This document shows, piece by piece, positions 8,432 to 16,800 of a stretch of 56,285 nt of DNA (its first letter is position 1; each line of letters opens with the position of its first letter). The notes beneath the pieces are model-generated. The model worked only from the letters and a program-made list of their open reading frames with translations. It was not told the DNA's origin and did no database searches. A program made the position numbers and the translations under genes. Origin of the DNA: Bacteroidales bacterium UBA2712 (GTDB taxonomy: Bacteria; Bacteroidota; Bacteroidia; Bacteroidales; Paludibacteraceae); the NCBI GenBank assembly GCA_002354055.1, contig DEKW01000014.1:1-56285 (forward strand). Direction: 5' to 3'.

Positions 8432-9611
8432 CATATTAACCCTTGTACTTTGTACTTTGTGCCTTTGTACTTTGAACGCGCAAATCGCGTTCAGAGGCGC
8501 ATGGATAGCGACGGTCGCTAATATCGACTGGCCGTCGGCAGAAGCTGTGGGAGACTCCGCGGCGCAGCAGAGAGAAATGACGTTCCTCTTAGACTCCCTG
8601 TATGGTCTAGGATTGAACGCTATTATCCTGCAAGTTCGGCCGACGGCGGACGCATTGTATAAGAGTGCGTATGAGCCGAGTTCGCATTGGTTGACCGGCA
8701 AGCAGGGTGCTCCGCTGACGTGGGATCCGTTGGCGTGGACCATCGGCGAGGCGCATCAACGGGGTATGGAGGTGCATGTTTGGCTCAATCCGTATCGCGT
8801 GAACCTCGCCAAGACGGACACTTCGATGATTTGTTCCGACCATATATGGCGGAAACATCCTGAGTGGTTCTGGGAGTACAACAAACAGTGGTATTTCGAC
8901 CCGGCGCGTCCGGAGACGCGCGAGTGGATCTGTACGATCGTACAGGACATCGTCTCGCGGTATGATATTCAGGCGATTCATATGGACGACTATTTCTACC
9001 CGTATCCGGCAGGAGGAAAGAAGCTGCCGGACGAGGCGTCGTTTAAGAAAGACCCGCGGGGATTTGACAATATCCATGACTGGCGGCGGGATAATGTGAA
9101 TCTCGCTATTCAGGCCATCAGCCGGACTATCAAGGAATGCAAAGACTCGGTGGAGTTCGGCATCTCGCCTTTCGGTGTATGGCGGAACGCGAGTGTCGAT
9201 TCGACGGGCAGCAAGACGCAAGCCGGCATCACTAATTACGACGATCTGTACGCCGACACGCGGCTGTGGATCAAGGAGGGATGGATCGATTATATTCTGC
9301 CACAACTTTACTGGGAGATCGGCAAAAAAGTGGCGGACTATGAGATTTTAGCTCATTGGTGGGCAAACGAGGTTCGCGGTACGAAATGCAAACTCTATAT
9401 CGGCATGGCGCCGTATAGGCTAGTCGAAAGTCAAAAGTCGAAAGTCGAAAGTCAAAAGTCGAATCCTTGGGCAAACGGCAATGAGATCAAACGGCAGATG
9501 GACCTGAACAGGACCATCCCGGAGATCAGCGGCGAGTGTTTCTACTCCACCCGACCGTTGTTGCGAAACCCCAGAGGCGTGTGCGATAGTATTTGTACAT
9601 ATTATAAATGA
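8415..9611 (+). CDS. GHL10-family (DUF187) glycoside hydrolase-like exported protein
   Basis: 398 aa. Signal peptide (MVKLRNILTLVLCTLCLCTLNA) followed by the GHL10 domain: FRGAWIATVANIDWPS, GLNAIILQVRPTADALY, WDPLAWTIGEAHQRGMEVH and VWLNPYRV. Likely acts on a cell-envelope or dietary polysaccharide; substrate unknown. Odd points: the signal peptide is encoded by a degenerate CTTTGTA repeat (about 8441-8475), and residues about 337-350 are an in-frame 21-bp tandem duplication (VESQKSK VESQKSN). Starts inside the last codons of recF. Confidence 0.88.
   Translation: MVKLRNILTLVLCTLCLCTLNAQIAFRGAWIATVANIDWPSAEAVGDSAAQQREMTFLLDSLYGLGLNAIILQVRPTADALYKSAYEPSSHWLTGKQGAPLTWDPLAWTIGEAHQRGMEVHVWLNPYRVNLAKTDTSMICSDHIWRKHPEWFWEYNKQWYFDPARPETREWICTIVQDIVSRYDIQAIHMDDYFYPYPAGGKKLPDEASFKKDPRGFDNIHDWRRDNVNLAIQAISRTIKECKDSVEFGISPFGVWRNASVDSTGSKTQAGITNYDDLYADTRLWIKEGWIDYILPQLYWEIGKKVADYEILAHWWANEVRGTKCKLYIGMAPYRLVESQKSKVESQKSNPWANGNEIKRQMDLNRTIPEISGECFYSTRPLLRNPRGVCDSICTYYK
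9422..9463 (+). repeat. Two exact 21-bp tandem repeats inside a gene
   Basis: Units 9422-9442 and 9443-9463 are identical and begin AGTCGAAAGTCAAAAG. Each adds seven codons (VESQKSK) in frame to the GHL10 protein. The text resembles the AAAGTC-type degenerate repeats found between Bacteroidales genes. Confidence 0.9.
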
Positions 9612-9620
9612 GGATGATAT

Positions 9621-11531
9621 ATGATGAAAGAAAAACCCACAATTATTGATTTTGTAGAGCATTACACGCATGAGTTCAGCGAGCATGTATTTTTGCGCGA
9701 GAAGGTGGACGGCGTGTGGACGGAGACTACTTTTGCTCAGACGCGCGAACAAGCGCATCGCATAGGTGCCGGCATGATGGCATTGGGACTGAAGAAAGGC
9801 GAACGCGTGGCGTTGTTGAGTCAGGGAAGAAACCTCTGGGTGACAGGCGAGTTAGGTATCCTGTACGCCGGCGGCGTGAATGTGCCGCTGAGTATCAAGT
9901 TAGAGGAAGCGAGCGATCTGCTGTTCCGTATCCAACACTCGGACGCACGGTTTATCATGTGCTCCGAGCAGCAGTTGCCGAAGATCCGTAAGATCATTGC
10001 GGAGTGCCCGTTGGTAGAGAAAGTGATTGTCTTTGACCCGCTGGAGAAATACGAGGAGAAGGAGATCTCCATCGACGAAGTGATTGCGCTTGGCGATCAG
10101 TTGTTAGCCAAAGATCCGGCATCTTTTCAGGCGCGTTATGAGTCTGTCGGTCCGAACGATTATGCGAATATCAGCTACACTTCCGGCACGACAGCGGATC
10201 CGAAAGGCATCTTATTAACTCATCGCAACTACACGGCGAACGTGGAACAAGGGGCGTCGGTGATCCATTGCGATCTGGACGACGTGATGCTCATCATCCT
10301 GCCGCTGGACCACTGTTTTGCGCACGTGGCGGGCTTCTACACGATGATGTCCTACGGCGGCTCGATAGCCACCGTACCGGTAGGCAAGACGGCTATGGCA
10401 ACGCTGAAGAATATCCCTATCGCCATCAAAGAGGTACGACCGCACGTGATGCTGTCGGTACCCGCGCTGGCAAGAAACTTCAAGAAGAGCATCGAGGCCG
10501 GTATCAAAGCCAAAGGACCGAAAGTAGAGAAACTCTATAATTTTGCGCTGGAGAATGCGATCGCGTATAACCGCGAGTATTGGAACCGCGGCGGATGGCA
10601 GAACGCGTGGCGATGGCCGTTGGTGAAGTTCTTTGACCGCTTGATTTTCAAGGCGGTACGGGAGAATTTCGGCGGACGGATGAAGTTCTTCGTAGGCGGC
10701 GGAGCGCTGTTAGACATCGCGCTGCAACGCTATTTCTGCGCGGTCGGCATGCCGATGTTCCAGGGTTACGGTCTGAGCGAGGCGACTCCGATCATCTGCT
10801 CCAACTCGCTCGACGGAGCTATCTTCGGTTCGTCGGGAAGGATTGTCAAGCCGATGGAGCTGAAGATCTGCGACGCGGAAGGTAATATCGTGCCGGACGG
10901 CGAACGCGGCGAGATTGTCATCAAGGGCGAGAACGTCATGGCGGGTTATTGGAAGAATCCCGAGAGCACCGCTTCGACCATCATCGACGGATGGCTGCAC
11001 ACAGGCGATATGGGTTATATCACGAAAGCGCACCCGGGCTATCTGTGGGTCGTTGGACGCTTCAAGTCGCTGCTCATCCGTGCCGATGGCGAGAAATACA
11101 GCCCGGAGGGCTTTGAAGACTCGCTGACGGACGGCAGTATATACGTCGATCAGTGTATCCTGCATAATAATCAGGACCCGTACACTATCCTGCTGATGGT
11201 GCCGAACAAAGACGCGTTGCAGGAATGGGCAAAGGCGCAAGGCAAGGATCCCGAGAGCCGCGAAGGCAAGGAGTGCATGTTGCTCAAGATCCAAAGCGAG
11301 GTTGACTCTTACCGCCCGGGCGGCAAGAACGAAGGCGTCTTCCCGGAGGCTTGGCTGCCGAGTGCGGTAGCTGTCTTAGGCGAGGCCTGGACAGAACAAA
11401 ACCACCTCGTCAACTCCACTATGAAAGTGGTGCGTGGCAAGGTGGAGACGTATTTCCAAGACCGCATCAAGTATGCCTACACGGCGGAGGGAAAAGAGCT
11501 CTTCAACGAGAAGAATCTCGCGGCGTTGTAA
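9621..11531 (+). CDS. Long-chain acyl-CoA synthetase (AMP-forming)
   Basis: 636 aa, FadD-like ANL-superfamily enzyme that activates fatty acids through an acyl-AMP. Core motif YTSGTTADPKGILLTHRNY near residue 185; QGYGLSEATPI (A5) and GWLHTGDMGY (A7), then GRFKSLLIRADGEKYSPEGF (A8/A10 region). Start MMKEKPTI at 9621, with a second ATG three bases later. It follows the GHL10 gene by 9 bp and ends at a strong terminator. Cytoplasmic or membrane-associated; exact chain length preference unknown. Confidence 0.92.
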   Translation: MMKEKPTIIDFVEHYTHEFSEHVFLREKVDGVWTETTFAQTREQAHRIGAGMMALGLKKGERVALLSQGRNLWVTGELGILYAGGVNVPLSIKLEEASDLLFRIQHSDARFIMCSEQQLPKIRKIIAECPLVEKVIVFDPLEKYEEKEISIDEVIALGDQLLAKDPASFQARYESVGPNDYANISYTSGTTADPKGILLTHRNYTANVEQGASVIHCDLDDVMLIILPLDHCFAHVAGFYTMMSYGGSIATVPVGKTAMATLKNIPIAIKEVRPHVMLSVPALARNFKKSIEAGIKAKGPKVEKLYNFALENAIAYNREYWNRGGWQNAWRWPLVKFFDRLIFKAVRENFGGRMKFFVGGGALLDIALQRYFCAVGMPMFQGYGLSEATPIICSNSLDGAIFGSSGRIVKPMELKICDAEGNIVPDGERGEIVIKGENVMAGYWKNPESTASTIIDGWLHTGDMGYITKAHPGYLWVVGRFKSLLIRADGEKYSPEGFEDSLTDGSIYVDQCILHNNQDPYTILLMVPNKDALQEWAKAQGKDPESREGKECMLLKIQSEVDSYRPGGKNEGVFPEAWLPSAVAVLGEAWTEQNHLVNSTMKVVRGKVETYFQDRIKYAYTAEGKELFNEKNLAAL

Positions 11532-11549
11532 TGAGTTAACGGATTAACA

Positions 11550-11586
11550 ATTACTACTTGGCAACCACCAGGTAGTAATTTTTTTT
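11550..11586 (+). terminator. Intrinsic terminator overlapping the 3' end of tyrS
   Basis: Stem ATTACTAC/GTAGTAAT (11550-11557 with 11572-11579) extended by TTGG/CCAG around loop CAACCA, then seven T. It serves the acyl-CoA synthetase transcript. The stem includes the last codons and stop of the convergent tyrS gene. Confidence 0.9.
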
Positions 11587-12852
11587 GCCTTTCTGGAAGA
11601 GCAGGTATTTCCCGTTGAGGAGAGCAGCGTCGGTGATCGGGGTCTGCGGGTCGGTCAGTTTCTCTTTGTTCATGGAGAAACCGTTCGCCTGGATCATCTT
11701 ACGCGCTTCGCCCTTGGAGGGGAAGATGGCTGTTTTCTCTGCTAAGAGGTCGAGCGGCGCGATACCTGCTTTGAGTTCGTCGAGCGAGATCTCATAGCGC
11801 TCTACGCCTTCGAAGACCTGCAGGAAGGTCTCCTCGTCGAGCGCACGCAAAGCGTCCGCGGTAGCGTTACCAAAGAGGATATTCGATGCCTCAACGGCTG
11901 CGTTGTAGTCCTCCTCGGAGTGCACCATGCAGGTCACCTCTTTGGCGAGACGTTTCTGCAGGACGCGGAGGTGCGGAGCGGCATCATGCTCGGCGATGAG
12001 CGCCTCGATCTCCTCGCGTGTGAGGGAGGTGAATATCTTGATATAACGCTTCGCATCGTCGTCGGAGACATTCATCCAGAACTGGAAGAACTTATACGGG
12101 GAGGTGTATTTCTTCGAGAGCCAAACGTTGCCGGATTCGGTCTTGCCGAACTTACCGCCGTCAGCCTTGGTGATGAGCGGACAGGTGAGGGCGAATGCCT
12201 CATTGCCGGTGATCTTCTTGATGAGCTCGGTACCGGTGGTGATATTGCCCCATTGGTCCGAACCGCCCATCTGGAGTTTGCAGTTCTTATGCTCGTTGAG
12301 GTACACGAAATCGTAACCCTGGAGGAGCTGGTAGGTGAACTCGGTGAAGGACATACCTTGCGAGAACTCGCCGTTGAAACGCTTCTTGACGGAGTCTTTC
12401 GCCATCATGTAGTTGACGGTGATGAGTTTGCCGATGTCGCGCGTAAAATTGATAAAGGTGTAATCCTTCATCCAGTCGTAGTTATTGACCAGCTCGGCGG
12501 CGTTGGGCTCATTGGAATTGAAATCCAGGAAGTGCTCCAACTGCTCACGGATGCAGGCTACGTTATGGCGGAGGGTCTCCTCGGTCAAGAGGTTACGCTC
12601 GGCAGACTTGCCGGACGGGTCACCGATCATACCCGTTGCGCCGCCCAAGAGAGCGATGGGTTTATGGCCGCAGGCCTGCAGGTGACGCAGCATCATGATA
12701 CCACACAAGTGGCCGATATGGAGACTGTCCGCGGTGGGGTCAATACCCACGTAGGCGGTCGTCATCTCTTTCATCAACTGTTCTTCCGTTCCGGGCATGA
12801 TGTCCTGGAGCATGCCTCTCCAACGCAATTCTTCTACGAAATTCTTTGTCAT
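11554..12852 (-). CDS. tyrS: Tyrosyl-tRNA synthetase
   Basis: 432 aa class I aminoacyl-tRNA synthetase charging tRNA-Tyr. HIGH motif at residues 45-48 (HIGHLCG), Tyr-binding DQWGN (GGSDQWGNITTG), KMSKS-equivalent KFGKT near residue 232, and a C-terminal S4 RNA-binding domain (EARKMIQANGFSMNKEKL). Monocistronic, with a consensus promoter at 12881-12912. Convergent with the acyl-CoA synthetase with only 22 bp between stops. Confidence 0.97.
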   Translation of the reverse strand: MTKNFVEELRWRGMLQDIMPGTEEQLMKEMTTAYVGIDPTADSLHIGHLCGIMMLRHLQACGHKPIALLGGATGMIGDPSGKSAERNLLTEETLRHNVACIREQLEHFLDFNSNEPNAAELVNNYDWMKDYTFINFTRDIGKLITVNYMMAKDSVKKRFNGEFSQGMSFTEFTYQLLQGYDFVYLNEHKNCKLQMGGSDQWGNITTGTELIKKITGNEAFALTCPLITKADGGKFGKTESGNVWLSKKYTSPYKFFQFWMNVSDDDAKRYIKIFTSLTREEIEALIAEHDAAPHLRVLQKRLAKEVTCMVHSEEDYNAAVEASNILFGNATADALRALDEETFLQVFEGVERYEISLDELKAGIAPLDLLAEKTAIFPSKGEARKMIQANGFSMNKEKLTDPQTPITDAALLNGKYLLFQKGKKNYYLVVAK

Positions 12853-12880
12853 CGATTCAGTATTATTTCAAAAGCGGGTG

Positions 12881-12912
12881 CAAAGGTACTAAAAAAAAAT
12901 GACATGTGCAAA
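12881..12912 (-). promoter_or_regulatory. Promoter of tyrS
   Basis: Minus strand: -33 TTTGCACATGTCA (12912 downward), -7 TACCTTTG (12881-12888), spacer exactly 20 nt. Confidence 0.85.
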
Positions 12913-13213
12913 TAAAAGTGCTCAATTGGAGGTAAATTCCGGCTTTGAAGCAGAAGTGACGCCAATAATTATCCGTGAATGGTGCAGGTTATAACCTACT
13001 AATCACCTACTAATAACCTACTAATCACCTACTAATTACATACTAATGATATACTAATGATATACTGTATGTATGGAAAATATATAAAAAGGGAGAAAGG
13101 GCAAGGAGAATGGAGAATGGAGAATTGAAAATAGAGAATTGAAAATAGAAATATAAAAGCGCCCCCGAAAAAAATATAAATAGCACCTCCCGGAATAAAA
13201 GATATAAAAAAAA
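12913..13213. repeat. Gene-free stretch with degenerate short tandem repeats
   Basis: No credible gene. It holds two repeat tracts: about 12994-13072, a CTACTAATCAC/CTACTAATAAC/ATACTAATGAT series, and about 13097-13150, GGAGAATGGAGAATGG then GAATTGAAAATAGA copies. Both are imperfect, AT-rich, word-like repeats of the kind also seen at 9422-9463, 25240-25262 and 37988-38072. The short open frame across it on the minus strand is repeat-derived. Confidence 0.7.
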
Positions 13214-13233
13214 TGCACTCCCGAAGGAGTGCA
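13206..13233 (-). terminator. Intrinsic terminator with TTCG tetraloop
   Basis: Minus strand: TGCACTCC-TTCG-GGAGTGCA (13214-13233) followed by eight T. Ends the 13237-13800 gene and probably the protease operon. A near copy lies at 19257-19286. Confidence 0.93.
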
Positions 13234-13236
13234 GCG

Positions 13237-13800
13237 TTAGAAGCAATACCTCACACCGAGGTTGAGAGTCCAGTCGAACACGTGAAAAGCTCCTACACCT
13301 GCGCCGTTATCGCCCAGGATGCAACCATAGCCGGGACGGAAATCAAACGAGAAAGCAATCGGTGCGTTCTTCATCTTGGCCTCAATACCTGCGGCAGCAC
13401 CGGCTCCGATAATACCACCGGCAGCCCCCAGATCGATATAACCGCCCTTGATCTGACCACCTACAAAGTAGTCGAGACGGATTCCCTTGCCTTCCGCGCA
13501 TTTAGCCTGATACGCCAAAACGAGGTTGTTTACCGCACCGATGGAAGGCACACTGAAACCATCTCCTGCAGCAGCCCAACTACCCAGATAACCGAACTCC
13601 TCGATAAGCGTAAAATGGTCACTCACCATTTTCTTGTACTGGAGACCGATACCCGAACCGGCTACCACACCGATACTATGGGTGTACTCTTTGTCTGATT
13701 TGGGAGCGGCCTTCGCAGCGGAGGCTTTCTTGTTGTCCGCAGCATAAACGCTGCCTGCGGCTACCATAGCAGCCATCAAAATAATAATGACTTTTTTCAT
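13237..13800 (-). CDS. Small exported protein, probable outer-membrane beta-barrel
   Basis: 187 aa. Signal peptide MKKVIIILMAAMVAAGSVYA, then alternating glycine/aromatic stretches (GVVAGSGIGLQYKKM, FSFDFRPGYGCILG) and a C-terminal barrel-like strand LNLGVRYCF ending in Phe. Similar in size and ending to the 28411-28908 protein (GVRYKF). Function unknown. Thirty-nine bp after the protease gene, so likely the last gene of that operon. Confidence 0.7.
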   Translation of the reverse strand: MKKVIIILMAAMVAAGSVYAADNKKASAAKAAPKSDKEYTHSIGVVAGSGIGLQYKKMVSDHFTLIEEFGYLGSWAAAGDGFSVPSIGAVNNLVLAYQAKCAEGKGIRLDYFVGGQIKGGYIDLGAAGGIIGAGAAAGIEAKMKNAPIAFSFDFRPGYGCILGDNGAGVGAFHVFDWTLNLGVRYCF

Positions 13801-13839
13801 AATTTTTGATATTTTAGAATGGATTATAATTATATGTGT

Positions 13840-16800
13840 TTAACGGATAGTCGTGCTGTATTCCATCGTGACTTCACCGCCTACGGAGGCAGTACCGACG
13901 CCGATGTCATCCATCGTCAAAACCGGTGCATCGTCTTCAGTAACAACAGCCGACCAATCAATGGTTTTGCCGACATAGGTAATATATCGGGGCGTGAGAT
14001 CCCAGATACCTTCGCCGGTATAGGTAATGTCATACTCGTAATGGTCATCCACCCATTTGCGCTTGAGCACGTATTGGCATGTTAGCTGGTGTTTGACAGA
14101 GCCGTTGAGCAGTTTCAGGAACTTGTCATAATATTTGACTTTCTTGTTATTCCAGTTATCCAACCACTGTTGTGCCGTTTGAATGAAGAATCGGTAGTCT
14201 GTATTAATAGTGAACGTACCGGTCGCGGAGTCGCCTACCAGTTTACCTGCGATGTCATCGCCGATGGTAAAGTTACCGGAAAGGGAATCCACCGTGATGA
14301 AATCATGTCGATTGAAGAAACGGTCCAACTCCGTGCACCAGCGCACTTTCTTGCGATATAAATTCTTCTTCTCGTCCATATATACCAACTCACCCGTCAG
14401 TTGGTCGTCGTATTGATCCAACAGGTCGTAACTGCCGGTGTACAGCAACACGGAATCCGGTGTATAGTCCAGTTCAAGGCCTTCTATCGGCATCATGTCC
14501 GCTTTGACGCCCTGCGTAGCGAGGTCGATGTCGATGATGGTCTTGTCGGCAACGCCGTCCAGTTGGAAATCAAACACTTTCTCCGGTACTCCGTGCTCGT
14601 CAAAGAGCGTGATTTGGAACGGCATCATGTTGCGTACCAAAGCATAGGTAGTAAACCATCCCAGAGGCACTTTACCGTCCTCGCCGATCGGTTTGCGCCA
14701 TGCATCCTGATCTGCCACATTGTCCGGTACCGCCGCAAAACCGATCATACGACCTGCGAACTTGGAGACTTTTCCTTCCTCCCAGGACGAATCGACGATA
14801 CGGAAAGCCACTTTCTTATTCATCCATTTCGCCATGCTGTTGATTTTCGCGACAGCGCGGTTGTTGGCTTGCACAATCTGCTTGTTACGCAGCGCGCCAA
14901 AGACAGCGGTGAGGTAGCCGTCCATCAGGTCTGCATAGTACTCGTCGGATATCTGTTGCTTGAGCGCTTCCGTAGCATCCCAGAACGACTGGTAACCCTG
15001 CGTGCGCGCTTCCTCAAACGCCCAAGTCTGCAGGTCTGCCGTCTCGTTCCAGAACTGGTCGCAATAGACGCGCACCGACTGCTGGATATACGCATTGAGT
15101 TGCTGCTCGTTCATGTTCGCTTCCACAAAGGCCGGATAGAAATAGTCATACCAGTCTTTGGCAGTACGGTAATAACCGTGCGGTTTGGCGTTGCCGTTGA
15201 CATCGTTGTTATACCGCGAATCCGAGCCCAAAGACCTGTATCCCTCCATACTGTAATAATAGCGGTAGGCCGTACGGAAATAGTCTGCTTTAAACTCTTG
15301 TACGGTCGTGCCGAATTTCTCCAGTGCGACGCCAATGAAGGCGACGAGACTCATAGACGCCGCCATGACAGGCGTGCCAATCCACGAAGCCGCAGCACCG
15401 GCAGTCTTGGCCATAATGACTTTGAGTGTTCCGGATGCCACGCCGATATTATCGCCCTTCAGATCGGCACGCACCACATCGAGAATCGTCATCGCCGTGC
15501 CTATCTCACCCATGATGCTGACCGCATTGTCGATTGCCTCGGGTTTGAAACCGAAGAGCGGTTCGGAGATGCTTACGGCGCCGGTGTAGAATCCGTCGAG
15601 ACCCAAAGACTGCCAGAGTCCCATCTCGTTCTTGAACTCTATCGTTGCTTTCACTTTTGGATCATCGGAGTCCAGAATCTTGAGCAGCATTTTCGTTCCT
15701 TCGTCCCAAGCGTAGAGCGCAGGAATCTCCCGCAATGCCTCAAAGAGCTCACTTTTGGTGCGCTCGTTGATAAAGGTCACCAGCGAATAGAACGACAAGT
15801 GGTCGGTTAGGATAGTCGCCACGCCTAATTCGGGATTGTAGTCCAGATACACAGGTTCCCACTCGCCGGTCTGCGGGTTGTAGTACGCAGCTCCGACAGC
15901 TTGGTCAGCCGGCGCCTTGAACGGGATAGTGATCTTTGCTACGCCACTCAGTTCATGTACCGGTTGACCGTTCTCATCCAGCATGCTGATGTCAATACCG
16001 ATACCGCCGGTCACACCTTCTGACGGACGAGGCAGCAGCACGGAATTGCGGATGCAGATCTGCGCGGACTCATCAAAGGTCGTCGGGTCAAAGGTAATGG
16101 AGCATTTCTGTGCTTGGATAGTGAGGTTGGAGTCATTGATTTCGAATATCTCCGCGTTCTCATAGAGGAAGCCCGGTTTGAAGGTGAGACTGTCAATGAC
16201 TGCGGCTTTGACGGTGATGTCTTCCCGTCCGTTGAGACTCATCGTCACCATCGCTTCGCCCGCTTCGTCCTCTGAAACGCGGATAGCATTCACCTTACCG
16301 AGTTCGACGGTCGTCTTCAGCGAGTCGCCGTGTACCACCATTTGATAGTTCAAGTCTTGCGGCGGCAGCGGTTCAAACTCTTGATACATCGTCACGATAT
16401 TCTCTCCGAACCTACGCCATCCCGGAGCTTCGGCATAGAGTTCTTCCGTTCCCGGAGGTACTTGCAAATAAACATGTTTGCTCTCGTCTGCAAATATCGC
16501 ATCGCTGAAGGTGGCATCGGTAATCACCGGCGGCACTAACAGCGGACAAGTCAGTTCTGCATAGTTGTATTTGGGACCGTCACAGTCTTTGAACGCACCC
16601 TCCATGTCCACAATCGTTTGCGGGATCGTATAATCTATACCACCGCGAATACATCCCGGCTCCATCTTGATGACGGTCTCCGGCCAGCCGGCAGAAGGAT
16701 TGGAAAGCGCAATAAGAACAGCAGTCTTGTTCTTATTGTAGATAATAGGATAGAAATCATCCGAGAAATAGGGGTTGAGCGAATCCACAATCAGAACAGG

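Noticed and set aside
12994..13150. Possible CRISPR array
   Set aside because: The repeats are short, imperfect and without unique spacers of constant length; no cas genes.
13043..13246. Minus-strand open frame of 67 codons with hydrophobic product
   Set aside because: It reads through degenerate AT-rich repeats and the terminator hairpin; repeat-derived.
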